A DNA stretch of 34,369 bases, from positions 1 to 34,369 of the forward strand of contig JAQBUX010000006.1 of assembly GCA_027623795.1 (NCBI GenBank), written 5' to 3'. The notes under the pieces are model-generated. The model saw only the letters and a program-made list of their open reading frames with translations. It was not told the DNA's origin and ran no database searches. Positions 24,530 through 33,674 of this stretch are shown in pieces. This stretch comes from Chloroflexota bacterium (GTDB lineage: Bacteria > Chloroflexota > Dehalococcoidia > Lucifugimonadales > Lucifugimonadaceae). Position numbers and translations under genes: made by a program. Position 1 is the stretch's first letter, and each line of letters begins with the position of its first letter.

Positions 24530-27505
24530 ATGTCCACCCAGCTGACGCCCGGAGAAACCGCCCCGGACGCACAACGGCTAGGCCCCTACAGGCTCGTCGA
24601 GCCGGTTGCCGAAACGCCGATGACGTCGGTGTACAAAGCGATCAACTCCGCCGATGGCCGGTCGCTAGCCTTGCGCGTGACCAACGCCGGCCTGCTTGCG
24701 GACCCTGACCGGTTGCGCGGGCTGCTCGAAGCCTCCAACCAGACCGCTACCCTGCACCATCCGAACGTCCTCCGCGTGTTCGACATAGGTGGGGAAGATG
24801 GACGGTTCTACATAGCGACGGAACTCCTGCCCCAGAGCATGGAGATCAACCTGGAGTTCAGCGGCCAGATGTCTTTCGCGCAGGCGGCGCGCTTCGCGTC
24901 GGAGATCGCCAGCGGTGTCGCGACGGCGCACGACGCGGGACTGATCCACGGGGGTCTTTCGCCCCACAATGTGCTCGTCGGAACGGACGGCATCTCCAAA
25001 GTGTCTGACTTCGGAGCGGCCGCGTTGTCGCGGCCGGCGGGCCGGCTACCGTACTTCTCGCCCGAGCAGGCGACGGGCAGTCCGGCGGTACGGTCGAGGG
25101 ATATCTACGCCCTGGGCGCCCTCCTCTACCACATGCTCGCCGGACGGCCGGTGTTCAATATCGCGGACCCTCGGGCGTTGCTGGCGGCCCACGCGGGAAC
25201 AGAACCGGAGTCCATCAGGACATTCCGTTCAGATCTCAAAGTCAGGTTCGCCAAACTCGTAATGTCCTGCCTGGAAAAGAGCCCGGGACGCAGGCCGTCA
25301 TCAATGGCAGAGCTCGCCGAACAGTTAGACGGCATCGCATCGCAGGCGGAGGGCAGCGATGTTCGCAAGGCGGTCGCTTCCGGCGAAGATGCGCCCGTCG
25401 TTCGCAGGAAAGCCCCGGTAAACGATTCCGGCGGCCTCGACGGCCCGCCACCGCCTCCATCGACCGCGCCAAACCCGGGCACATGGCTGGAGGCCGGCGA
25501 AGTCACTGAGCCGCGTGCTGAGCACGCTTCGGTCATGTTATCCAGCGGACAGATGTTGATTTTTGGCGGGCGCGGCGGCGTGAGCACTTACGAGATGTAC
25601 GACCCGGAGATGGAGCTGTGGCTGCCGGCGGCGGCCGCGCCGGAAGCGCGTACGTGGCCTACTGCGACCGTGCTTCCGGACGGCAACATCCTGATCGCCG
25701 GCGGGTACACGGCGACCGAGCCGTTGGCCACGACGGCGCTGTTCGACCCGCGCAAACGAGCATGGTCGGAAGCGGCGGCGATGTCGGACGCCCGTGCGGA
25801 ACACACGGCGACCCTCCTCGATGACGGCAAGGTGCTGATTTGCGGCGGACTCGGATCACAGGGCGTCTTGAAATCCGGCGAGCTATACGATCACGAGTCC
25901 GACACATGGACCGCCGTAGATCCGATGGGCGGTGATCGCGTTCGCCACACGGCGACGCGGCTCAAGGACGGAAGGGTCCTCGTCGCCGGAGGGTTTTCGG
26001 AAGAAGGGAACCAGTCGACCGCAGAGATTTTCGATCCGCGTCAGGGGACATGGACCGGGACCCACTCGATGGAAGCCCCGCGCTGGCGTCACACGGCGAC
26101 GATGCTCCTCAATGGCGAAGTTCTGGTTGCCGGTGGTGAAGACGATGCCGGAGGAAAGATGCGCACGGCTGAGGTGTTCAGACCCGGCGCGGCGCTATGG
26201 GAACCGGTCTCCCCTATGGAGGGTGAACGCTACGACCACTCGTCCGCGCTGCTGGACGATGGAAGGGTGCTCGTCACCGGCGGTTACGGCGGAACCCGTG
26301 CACTCGCGAGCGCCGAGATTTACGAGCCGTACTCAGCGAAGTGGGAGTCAGCGGGGTTTTTCAAACAGGCCCGCATGTGGCACACATCTCACCTGTTGCC
26401 AGACGGCCGGGTCCTCATCGCAGGGGGCTACGCGGACGGAGCAACCCGCTCGATCTGTGAGCTTTTCGATCCCTCGAGCGGCGGATGGGCGGCGCCGCCG
26501 AAGTTGAAGATTCGCCGATATTCCCACACCGTCTCCACCTTGCCAGACGGAGACCTCCTGGTGGGCGGCGGCTACAACCAGGACGGCACGCTGGACTCCG
26601 CTGTCTTGTACCGGCCATCGGACGGACGGTGGGAAGACACGGGCGCCATGATCGAGGGCCGATTCGACCATCTGTCCGTTGAACTGGACGACGGCCGAAC
26701 GCTTGACGTTGGCGGCCGGAACGGGGACCGCGTTCTCGCGTCGGCCGAAATATACAGCCCGTCTCGCGGGACGTGGCAATCCGCCGGAGAAACGCCCGTC
26801 GCCGTAACGGAACACTCAGCGACGCGCTTGCGGGACGGGACCGTTCTCGTGGCCGGAGGCTGGAACGCCGAGAAGATCTCCAACGCCGCATACCTTTTCG
26901 ATCCTGCGGCAGGTAAATGGCATCCCGCCGAGCGCATGCTCAGGAACAGGCGCTGCCACAGCGCGGTCGCCTTGATCGACGGTCGCGTGCTCGTGACCGG
27001 AGGATGGGATGGCTCCGGGTTCCTTGAGACGGCGGAGTTGTACGATCCGGCCAGGAATAAGTGGACCAAGATAGCGCCGATGTCGCACTCCCGTTTCAAC
27101 CACGTGTCGGTGCTTCTAAAGGACGGACGAGCGCTGATCGCCGGGGGCATCGCCGACGACGGCGCCCTTGCGATGTGCGAGGTGTTCAGCCCCCTGGCTG
27201 GCACATGGGCGCAGGTCGGCGATATGGCCCGTGCCCGTTACCTCCACTCGGCCGTGCTCCGCGAAGACGGCACCGTGGTCGTAGCAGGAGGCCGTGCTGA
27301 CGACTACGCATGTGTCGCGACCGCCGAGGTATTCGACCCGGCGACGCGCGGCTGGGTTCAGGCCGGGCGCATGGCGCAAGCCCGAACGTGGCACACGACA
27401 TCATTACTCCGGGATGGGCGCGTTCTGGCTGCGGGCGGGTACGCGGAGGTGTTGGGAGGCGGCCACTTCCTGGACTCAGTCGAGATCCTGGACGCGGCCG
27501 CCTGA
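24530..27505 (+). CDS. PknB-like pseudokinase fused to 14 Kelch repeats (first of pair)
   Basis: A 991-residue protein. Residues 18-268 are a bacterial Ser/Thr kinase domain: LGPYRLVEPV..., HHPNVLRVFDIGG, IHGGLSPHNVLV, VSDFGAAAL, YFSPEQATGSP, DIYALGALLYHMLAGRPVF. The glycine loop is lost, the ATP-binding Lys is Arg49 (LALRV), and the HRD motif is HGG (140-142) without the catalytic Asp, while DFG (160-162) and SPEQ remain. It is therefore probably a pseudokinase. A Pro-rich linker (about 270-317) leads to a C-terminal array, 318-991, of about 14 repeats of roughly 48 residues (RxxHTATxLxDGRVLVAGG, then W). No signal or membrane segment is visible, so the protein is probably cytosolic. The neighbour has the same design; function unknown. 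Confidence 0.9.
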   Translation: MSTQLTPGETAPDAQRLGPYRLVEPVAETPMTSVYKAINSADGRSLALRVTNAGLLADPDRLRGLLEASNQTATLHHPNVLRVFDIGGEDGRFYIATELLPQSMEINLEFSGQMSFAQAARFASEIASGVATAHDAGLIHGGLSPHNVLVGTDGISKVSDFGAAALSRPAGRLPYFSPEQATGSPAVRSRDIYALGALLYHMLAGRPVFNIADPRALLAAHAGTEPESIRTFRSDLKVRFAKLVMSCLEKSPGRRPSSMAELAEQLDGIASQAEGSDVRKAVASGEDAPVVRRKAPVNDSGGLDGPPPPPSTAPNPGTWLEAGEVTEPRAEHASVMLSSGQMLIFGGRGGVSTYEMYDPEMELWLPAAAAPEARTWPTATVLPDGNILIAGGYTATEPLATTALFDPRKRAWSEAAAMSDARAEHTATLLDDGKVLICGGLGSQGVLKSGELYDHESDTWTAVDPMGGDRVRHTATRLKDGRVLVAGGFSEEGNQSTAEIFDPRQGTWTGTHSMEAPRWRHTATMLLNGEVLVAGGEDDAGGKMRTAEVFRPGAALWEPVSPMEGERYDHSSALLDDGRVLVTGGYGGTRALASAEIYEPYSAKWESAGFFKQARMWHTSHLLPDGRVLIAGGYADGATRSICELFDPSSGGWAAPPKLKIRRYSHTVSTLPDGDLLVGGGYNQDGTLDSAVLYRPSDGRWEDTGAMIEGRFDHLSVELDDGRTLDVGGRNGDRVLASAEIYSPSRGTWQSAGETPVAVTEHSATRLRDGTVLVAGGWNAEKISNAAYLFDPAAGKWHPAERMLRNRRCHSAVALIDGRVLVTGGWDGSGFLETAELYDPARNKWTKIAPMSHSRFNHVSVLLKDGRALIAGGIADDGALAMCEVFSPLAGTWAQVGDMARARYLHSAVLREDGTVVVAGGRADDYACVATAEVFDPATRGWVQAGRMAQARTWHTTSLLRDGRVLAAGGYAEVLGGGHFLDSVEILDAAA
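25481..27496 (+). repeat. 14 tandem Kelch repeats in the first pseudokinase protein
   Basis: Counting from the tryptophan that opens each unit gives 14 repeats of about 48 codons, each with a conserved RxxH, DGxVLxxGG and AExxDP-type pattern. Kelch repeats form beta-propeller blades, usually six or seven per ring, so 14 would make two seven-bladed rings. The repeats are diverged at DNA level, so this is an old duplication. Confidence 0.85.
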
Positions 27506-27718
27506 ACCGCGGCCAGTGCCGTGCCCGGTTGCCCCGGAGGCAAAGCCATGTTCCGTCGGTTTGTACGCGCGACGGTTGGGGTTCGTGCCGACGAATCGCT
27601 TCATGCGAGGTGTCACGATGGTCCCATACGGCTCAGAGATCGGATTCACGGCTTCCGGGACGATAGTTAAGCGGTCTGGCCGCCACTCCCGCCGGGTCGG
27701 GCTTTTGACCTCATTGAA
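27506..27718. other. Gap between the two pseudokinase-Kelch genes
   Basis: About 210 bases with no clear gene; no obvious hairpin terminator or strong promoter. Being same-strand neighbours with the same design, the two genes may be co-transcribed through this stretch. Confidence 0.3.
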
Positions 27719-27751
27719 GTGCGTCAGGCAGATGGAGGCCCGCGGCCAGCG

Positions 27752-30700
27752 ATGGTGGACACAACGGACACATCCCGCCGAATTGGCAAGTACAACGTCC
27801 TGGAAGACCTCAGCGGCGAAGGGCATTCCAGGGTATTCCGGACCTTCGACCCGTCCTCAAGCCAGATGGTCGCGCTCAAATTACTGAACGAAGATTTGGC
27901 GGGCGACTTCAGTTTCTCTCAACGCTTTGAGGCCACTGCCGAGACGATCGCCGGCATAGACCACCCAAACCTGGTCCGCATTTTTACCGTCGGCAAGCAC
28001 GAAGGCGCGCCTTACGCCGCCCAGGAGTTCCTGTCCGACGATCTTCGGACCATCGTCGGACTCCCGGAGCCGATCAGCCTTGAGCGAGCCATCGAGCTGA
28101 GCAAGCAGGTCCTCGCCGGGCTTGCCGCCGCCCACGGCGCAGGAGTTCTGCACAGCGCCCTGAAACCGTCCAACGTCCTCATGGGCACCGACGGACAGGC
28201 CAAGCTGGCCGACTTCGGAATGATCCAAACCGCCGACATCTCCACAGCGATCGATCGCGGCGGTGTTCAGGCCGTCCTGCTCCACTACATCTCGCCTGAA
28301 CAGGCCCGGGATCACGCGATCGACACCCGGACCGATGTTTACGGCGCCGGCTGCCTTCTGTATCACCTGTTCTCCGGCAAGGCGCCCTTCGACGGACTCG
28401 AGCCGGGTCCTATCGTCCGCGCCCAGATCGGCGACGATCCCCCGCGCCCGAGCGAAATCCGCGCCGATCTCCCTGAGCGAATTTCAGACTTGATCATGAT
28501 CGCCATGGCGAAGGACCCGGCGCAGCGATTCCAGTCCGTGACGGACATGTCCGCCGCCCTTGATGGCGCCGTCATCGCCATCAACGAACCGGAAACGGAG
28601 CCAGGAAAACGCAAGAAACGGCGCGATCCGGCTGATCCTGAAGGCCCGAAGCCCCGGAAGAAAGGCGGCGTCGGGTACGTCATGCCTGCAGGTGAGTGGC
28701 GCTCCGGGCAGGCCCTCGCGACAGCGCGCGCGGAGCACACCGCAACGACGCTTAAGGACGGCAGGGTTCTTGTGGCGGGGGGCCAGCGTGAAAGTGGCAC
28801 GGCCGAGGTGTTCGACGCCTTCGAAAACCGGTGGGCTAGCGCGGGCTCGCTAACGCACCCCCGGACGCGCCATACGGCCACGGTGCTGGGGGACGGTGGG
28901 GTGCTCGTCGCTGGTGGATACAAAAACCTGGAGCCCTTCGACGCGTGTGAGACGTACGACCCGGAATCGAATAGCTGGTCGATCACGGGCAGCATGTTGA
29001 CGAAAAGGGCCGGTCACTCGGCCACCTTGATGCGGGACGGAAAGATTCTCGTCTCGGGAGGATACGGGGAACAGGGAATCGAAGCTTCTGCCGAGCTTTA
29101 CGATCCGAGCACAAAAGAGTGGACAAGAGTCGGAGCGATGGCCCACTCCCGCGCCGAGGCGGTGATGATAGGTCTGCCATCCGGCAGCGCCGTGATAATC
29201 GGCGGCCTCGGTGAAAACGGACGTGAAGCGTCCCTGGAGATATTCAACCCGACCAGAAACTCCTGGTCTCCCGGCGTGCCGATGAAAGTGGCGCGGAGTC
29301 GCCACACGGTCTCGGTCCTCCATAACGGACGTCTTCTCGTTGTCGGCGGAGAGGACGAAGATGGCGATCCTATAAGTTCGGCGGCGATTCTCGACCCGTT
29401 TCGCGGGGACTGGACCGATGCCGGTGTGCTCACCGATCCGAGGTCCCAGCACTCAGCCACCGTGCTTCCGGACGGCCGTGTCGTCGTAACCGGCGGCATG
29501 GACGAAGAGGTCGAACTTCTTTCAACCGAGATTTACGACTCGGTATCAAATCGGTGGTCGCTAGCGGCCAGCCCGGAGTCGGCGCCACTGTGGCACACCG
29601 CCAGCCTGCTCGCCGACGGACGCGTACTTCTGGCCGGCGGGTACGTGAACGACAACGTCGCCAACTCCACGCAAGAGTTTGACCCGGCGAGCGATGAATG
29701 GTCCCAGGCGGGCCGAATGGCGCACGAGAGATACGTCCACACCGCCACGACGCTAAAGGACGGCCGTATCGCCATCGTCGGCGGGTGGGACGGCGTGGCG
29801 CCCGTTGGTCCGATCGAGATCTATGACCATGCGAAGAAATCCTGGAATCCGTCGGGATCGATGAATATCCCGCGTTTCGACCATCGGTCCATGCTGCTCG
29901 AAAACGGAAAGGTCTTAATTGCCGGCGGCCGGTCCGGACAGACCGTCCTCGCCGAAACAGAGCTTTTTGACCCCGCGTCCGGGACCAGCGTTCCGACGGG
30001 CGAGATGGGTACGGCGCGCGCCGAGCACACCCTCGCGCTCTTGCAGGATGGCCGCGTACTCGTGTCGGGCGGATGGGATGGAAACAATATATTCCCGACC
30101 GCCGAAATCTGGGACCCGAAGTCCGGTGAATGGGCCGAAATCACCAGGATGCACGAGCCGAGACGCGGCCACACCACCGTGACGATGAGTGACGGACGCG
30201 TGCTCGCCGCAGGCGGATGGTCGGGCGACGGGCGACTGGTCGCGGCCGAGATATACGACCCCTCGACCGATGCCTGGGGGTCCGCCGGGGAGATGAGCTC
30301 GCCCCGCTACCTGCACACCGCCACCGTGCTAACAGACGGTCGGGTGCTCATGGCCGGCGGATGGAGTGGGGACAGCGTGTCGAACACGGCGGAGCTTTAT
30401 AAGCCGGGAACCCGAAAGTGGGCGAAGATCGGCAAGATGGGTGAGGCGCGGTACGTCCACAGCGCAGTCACGTTGAAGGACGGCAGGATCCTGGTCGTCG
30501 GAGGCCGGGCCGGGAAGTTCATGTCCCTCTCAACGGCAGATATCTGGGACCCGGTCAAGGGCTCGAAAAGCCCCTGGATGGCTGCGGGCCGCATGGCGTC
30601 CGCCCGGCTGTGGCACACGGCGTCCCTTCTTCCGGACGGCACGGTGCTTGTCGTCGGTGGCTGGACAGAGATCCTTGGTTCAGGCCGATTCATGGCGAGC

Positions 30701-30847
30701 GCTGAGCTATTTGACCTGGCCGAGTTTGATGCCGGGGCAAGCGACGCCGCGATGGTCAGTGATGCCCCGGTGGCCATACCGGACGGCGAAGCAGAGACCG
30801 GCGAGGAAGACGCTTCGACCCAACCTGCCCAGGAGACGGCCGCGTAG
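27752..30847 (+). CDS. PknB-like pseudokinase fused to 14 Kelch repeats (second of pair)
   Basis: A protein of about 1031 residues, paralogous in architecture to the preceding one. The kinase domain has a partly kept glycine loop (LSGEGHSRVF) and the ATP-binding Lys43 (VALKLL), but the HRD motif is HSA (134-136), losing the catalytic Asp; DFG (154-156), YISPEQARD and DVYGAGCLLYHLFSGKAPF are intact. A basic linker (GKRKKRRD, KPRKKGG, encoded near 28604-28670) links to about 14 Kelch repeats (28691 to about 30715), and an acidic, Ala/Glu/Thr-rich tail closes it. The frame is open from GTG 27719; ATG 27752 is chosen because GGAGG lies 13 bases upstream, but either is possible. The role is unknown; a scaffold or sensor is a guess. 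Confidence 0.88.
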   Translation: MVDTTDTSRRIGKYNVLEDLSGEGHSRVFRTFDPSSSQMVALKLLNEDLAGDFSFSQRFEATAETIAGIDHPNLVRIFTVGKHEGAPYAAQEFLSDDLRTIVGLPEPISLERAIELSKQVLAGLAAAHGAGVLHSALKPSNVLMGTDGQAKLADFGMIQTADISTAIDRGGVQAVLLHYISPEQARDHAIDTRTDVYGAGCLLYHLFSGKAPFDGLEPGPIVRAQIGDDPPRPSEIRADLPERISDLIMIAMAKDPAQRFQSVTDMSAALDGAVIAINEPETEPGKRKKRRDPADPEGPKPRKKGGVGYVMPAGEWRSGQALATARAEHTATTLKDGRVLVAGGQRESGTAEVFDAFENRWASAGSLTHPRTRHTATVLGDGGVLVAGGYKNLEPFDACETYDPESNSWSITGSMLTKRAGHSATLMRDGKILVSGGYGEQGIEASAELYDPSTKEWTRVGAMAHSRAEAVMIGLPSGSAVIIGGLGENGREASLEIFNPTRNSWSPGVPMKVARSRHTVSVLHNGRLLVVGGEDEDGDPISSAAILDPFRGDWTDAGVLTDPRSQHSATVLPDGRVVVTGGMDEEVELLSTEIYDSVSNRWSLAASPESAPLWHTASLLADGRVLLAGGYVNDNVANSTQEFDPASDEWSQAGRMAHERYVHTATTLKDGRIAIVGGWDGVAPVGPIEIYDHAKKSWNPSGSMNIPRFDHRSMLLENGKVLIAGGRSGQTVLAETELFDPASGTSVPTGEMGTARAEHTLALLQDGRVLVSGGWDGNNIFPTAEIWDPKSGEWAEITRMHEPRRGHTTVTMSDGRVLAAGGWSGDGRLVAAEIYDPSTDAWGSAGEMSSPRYLHTATVLTDGRVLMAGGWSGDSVSNTAELYKPGTRKWAKIGKMGEARYVHSAVTLKDGRILVVGGRAGKFMSLSTADIWDPVKGSKSPWMAAGRMASARLWHTASLLPDGTVLVVGGWTEILGSGRFMASAELFDLAEFDAGASDAAMVSDAPVAIPDGEAETGEEDASTQPAQETAA
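28691..30715 (+). repeat. 14 tandem Kelch repeats in the second pseudokinase protein
   Basis: About 14 units of roughly 48 codons with the same signature as in the first protein (RxxHTAT, DGRVLVAGG, AEIYDP, W at each junction). The tenth unit lacks the opening Trp (it starts SVPTGEM), and the fourth has lost the usual RxxH. With two seven-bladed rings this would be a double propeller. Confidence 0.82.
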
Positions 30848-30952
30848 TCCAGGCTGAGGGGTTCAATCTCGGCTCGCGGCACGCGCGGTGGTGACGCAGA
30901 GCCTCCCATCAGGACGGCTCGCCCATAACGGGCTTGCGTCGCGCAGCACGTA

Positions 30953-32449
30953 TCACCCGGCGACGCTACGCGCGCGGCCCACCGCGTCGTACCAGCCCGC
31001 GATAAGGCGAGCGCGCTCACCCGCCGCCATCTCCGGCTCATATCGCGCCCCGGCCCGCCAGAGCCTTCCGATCTCCGCCTCGCTGCGCCACATTCCTGCG
31101 CCGCGGCCGGCCAGAAAGGCGGCGCCGAGGGCCGTCGTCTCGCTCACGTCGGACACCTCGACCGGCCGGTCGATGATGTCCGCCTGGAACTGCATCAGGA
31201 ACCGGCTGGCCGTCTGTCCCCCGTCGACCCGCAACGGAGAAGACGATCGCACTCCGGACCCCGACATCGCCCGAATCACGTCGCGCACCTGGTACGCCGT
31301 CGCCTCCAGCGCCGCCCGAGCGAGGTGTTCACGCGACGAGCCGCGCGTCAAACCGGTGATGATGCCGCGTGCGTCCGGGTCCCAGTGCGGCGCCCCGAGC
31401 CCCACAAATGCCGGCACCATGTACACCCCGCCGTTGTCTGACAGCGTCAGGGCCATATCGTCCGTCTCTTCCGCGGAGGCGACCACGCCGAGGCCGTCAC
31501 GCAACCACTGCACCGCCGCCCCAGTCACGAAAACTCCGCCCTCGCTGGCGTAGGTCCGTCTCGATCCGACCTGCCAGCCGACCGTGGACAGAATGCCATC
31601 CGTCGACGCCGGCGGGCTGGAACCGGCATTTGTCAGCACAAACGCGCCGGTGCCGTACGTGCACTTGGTCATGCCCTTGCTGAAACAGGCCTGGCCGTAG
31701 AGCGCCGCGTGCTGGTCACCCGCGACACCGGTCACCGGTAGCTCAGCGCCGAGTTCCGTAGCGTCCGTAACCGCGAAGTCTCCCGCGGAGGGCCGAACCT
31801 CGGGCAGCATCGCCCGCGGCACTCCAAATAGCTCCAGTAGCGATGAGTCCCACTCAAGATCGTGGATGTTCAGCAGCATCGTTCGTGAAGCGTTGGTGAC
31901 ATCTGTGACATGAGAGCGACGCCCCGAGAGCCGAAACAACAACCACGAATCGACGGTGCCGAAGCACAGATCCCCGGCCTCAGCCCTGCGCTGACCATCG
32001 GGGATGCGGTCGAGCAGCCAGCGCAACTTTGTGGCCGAGAAATAGGGATCGACCACGAGTCCCGTGCGGTCGCGTATGTCTCCAGAACGCCCCTGACGGA
32101 CCAGCTCGGCGCACGCGTCTGCCGTACGCCTGCACTGCCACACGATCGCGTTCGACACGGGTTCACCGGTCGCCCGGTCCCACACGACGACGGTCTCACG
32201 CTGATTGGTGATCCCGATCGCAGCGATCCCCGCCATGCCGACACCCGATTTTTCGACCGCCTCGATGGCGACCGCCCGGGCGTCCCGGTAGATGTCGGAC
32301 GCGTCGTGCTCCACCCAACCGGGCCGCGGGTAATGCTGACGCAGGTCCACCTGCGACGACGCTACCGGGCGCGCCTCGCCGTCGAACACGATCGCCCGTG
32401 TGCTTGTCGTGCCCTGGTCGATCGCGAGTATGTGTCGGGCTTCAGCCAA
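30953..32449 (-). CDS. glpK: Glycerol kinase
   Basis: A 498-residue FGGY-family kinase that phosphorylates glycerol to sn-glycerol 3-phosphate. The glycerol kinase marks are ILAIDQGTTSTRAIVFD, GITNQRETVVVWD, GDQHAALYGQACFSKGMTKCTYGTGAF (FGGY signature), APHWDPDARGIITGLTRG, and VDGGQTASRFLMQFQAD. Length is normal. The start is TTG 32449, which puts MAEARHILAIDQGTT at the N-terminus as expected; the ribosome site (GGGGACG) is modest. It follows the aldo/keto reductase gene by 42 bases on the same strand. That reductase could supply or remove a glycerol-related carbonyl, but this is only suggestive. The gene is convergent with the large Kelch genes, 105 bases apart. Confidence 0.95.
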   Translation of the reverse strand: MAEARHILAIDQGTTSTRAIVFDGEARPVASSQVDLRQHYPRPGWVEHDASDIYRDARAVAIEAVEKSGVGMAGIAAIGITNQRETVVVWDRATGEPVSNAIVWQCRRTADACAELVRQGRSGDIRDRTGLVVDPYFSATKLRWLLDRIPDGQRRAEAGDLCFGTVDSWLLFRLSGRRSHVTDVTNASRTMLLNIHDLEWDSSLLELFGVPRAMLPEVRPSAGDFAVTDATELGAELPVTGVAGDQHAALYGQACFSKGMTKCTYGTGAFVLTNAGSSPPASTDGILSTVGWQVGSRRTYASEGGVFVTGAAVQWLRDGLGVVASAEETDDMALTLSDNGGVYMVPAFVGLGAPHWDPDARGIITGLTRGSSREHLARAALEATAYQVRDVIRAMSGSGVRSSSPLRVDGGQTASRFLMQFQADIIDRPVEVSDVSETTALGAAFLAGRGAGMWRSEAEIGRLWRAGARYEPEMAAGERARLIAGWYDAVGRARSVAG

Positions 32450-32491
32450 CGTCGTCCCCGATTTTCGTTGAAGGCCGGCGCCCCGTCGAAG

Positions 32492-33484
32492 CTAGAGGCC
32501 GCGCCTTCGCGGGAGGTTGCCAACTCCGGCTCCGGGAGTGCCCGGCAGAATCGCGTCCAGCTCAGACATCTCCTCGCTCGTCAGCTCCCAGTCGCTTGCA
32601 GCGGCGTTCTGCTCGATCTGCTCGACCCGAGTCGCGCCGGCGATCACCGACGACACTTCCGGGTGCGCAAGCAGCCATGCAAACGCCAATTCCACCATGG
32701 AGTGGCCGTGTTCACCGGCGAACGACTCGAGAGCCTCAAGCACGTCAAAGTTGGCGTCGGTAAGCTGCGCGTCCGCCATCCGCTGAGTCCCCGCCAGCCG
32801 GGTTCCCTCAGGCAGATCGGCGCCGCGTTTGTACTTGCCGGTCAGGAATCCTGAGGCGAGCGGGAAGTAGGGCAGAATCCCGGTCTGGTACTTCGCGCTG
32901 GAGTGGATGAGTTCAATCTCCACATCGCGTTTCAACATCGAGTACTCGGGCTGATTGCTGACAAACTCCGGCCAACCGTAGCGCCGCGACACCTGGATGG
33001 CCTCGACCATCTCCCACGCCATGAAGTTGGAACAGCCGATGTAGCGCACCTTGCCCGCGGACACGATGTCGTCCAGCGCCCTCAGAGTCTCTTCGATCGG
33101 CGTTAGCGGGTCGGCGATGTGCATCTGGTACAGGTCGATGTAGTCGGTCTGCAGACGCCGGAGGCTGTTGTCCACCGAGTACTTCAGGTGGGCGGCAGAC
33201 AGGCCGTCCCTGTTCGGGCCTCCCGCCCACGGCATACCGGCCTTCGTGCCGATGATGACATCCTGCCGATACTCCTTGACCCCCCGGCCGATGAAGTCCT
33301 CGGAGATGCCCCCGGAGTACGAGTCTGATGTGTCAATGAAGTTGATGCCGTTGTCATGACAGGCGTCCAACGCCCTTTTCGCAGATTCGTAGTCCATCCG
33401 GCCCAGCATCTCGCCGAAGTTGTTGGTTCCAAGGCCGATGTTGGACACGAGCAGCCCGGAGCTGCCAAGACGTCGGTACTTCAT
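32492..33484 (-). CDS. Aldo/keto reductase
   Basis: A 330-residue NADPH-dependent oxidoreductase of the aldo/keto reductase superfamily. The catalytic tetrad is visible: Asp51 and Tyr56 in FIDTSDSYSGG, Lys81 in IIGTKAG, and His122 in YQMHIAD. The cofactor region is present too (IGCSNF, NQPEYSML, PYFPLASGFLTGKYKRG, VIAGATRVEQIEQN). The start is ATG 33484 (MKYRRLGSSGLLVSNIGLGTN), the usual N-terminus for the family, with GGGGAG about 13 bases upstream; the frame is open further to 33718, but the extra 78 residues have no family character. It precedes glpK in what looks like a two-gene unit. Substrate unknown. Confidence 0.92.
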   Translation of the reverse strand: MKYRRLGSSGLLVSNIGLGTNNFGEMLGRMDYESAKRALDACHDNGINFIDTSDSYSGGISEDFIGRGVKEYRQDVIIGTKAGMPWAGGPNRDGLSAAHLKYSVDNSLRRLQTDYIDLYQMHIADPLTPIEETLRALDDIVSAGKVRYIGCSNFMAWEMVEAIQVSRRYGWPEFVSNQPEYSMLKRDVEIELIHSSAKYQTGILPYFPLASGFLTGKYKRGADLPEGTRLAGTQRMADAQLTDANFDVLEALESFAGEHGHSMVELAFAWLLAHPEVSSVIAGATRVEQIEQNAAASDWELTSEEMSELDAILPGTPGAGVGNLPRRRGL

Positions 33485-33631
33485 GGACGCAGTTCTCTCC
33501 CCTTCGAGTGATTCGAATACAACGCCCGAGCTGGCGCAGCCAGATTGTAACGCCGCATGACCACAGCACACCCGGAACCGGGGTGTTGGCGGTGATGAGG
33601 GCGTCTCCATCATGTGGAGTTGACCCGCAGG

Positions 33632-33674
33632 TGTGGCGAGGGCGTCCCATGATGGCGTGAACGCCCTCGCCACA
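33632..33674. repeat. 14-bp inverted repeat at the start of the membrane protein gene
   Basis: TGTGGCGAGGGCGT at 33632-33645 pairs perfectly with ACGCCCTCGCCACA at 33661-33674, across a 15-base spacer. Just upstream, a related shorter copy (GAGGGCGTC at 33598-33606) is repeated in direct orientation. It overlaps the possible GTG starts at 33633 and 33657. It could be an operator, a mobile repeat remnant, or an RNA hairpin limiting translation. Confidence 0.7.

Noticed and set aside
24530-27505. Active Ser/Thr kinase
   Set aside because: HRD is HGG and the ATP-binding Lys is Arg, so catalysis is unlikely.
30899-30932. Possible terminator between the Kelch gene and glpK
   Set aside because: Only short weak stems (GAGCC/GGCTC and GCCC/GGGC) with no T-run.
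31910-32854. 314-codon plus-strand frame across glpK and the aldo/keto reductase
   Set aside because: Antisense shadow with no recognisable domain; both opposite genes are clear.
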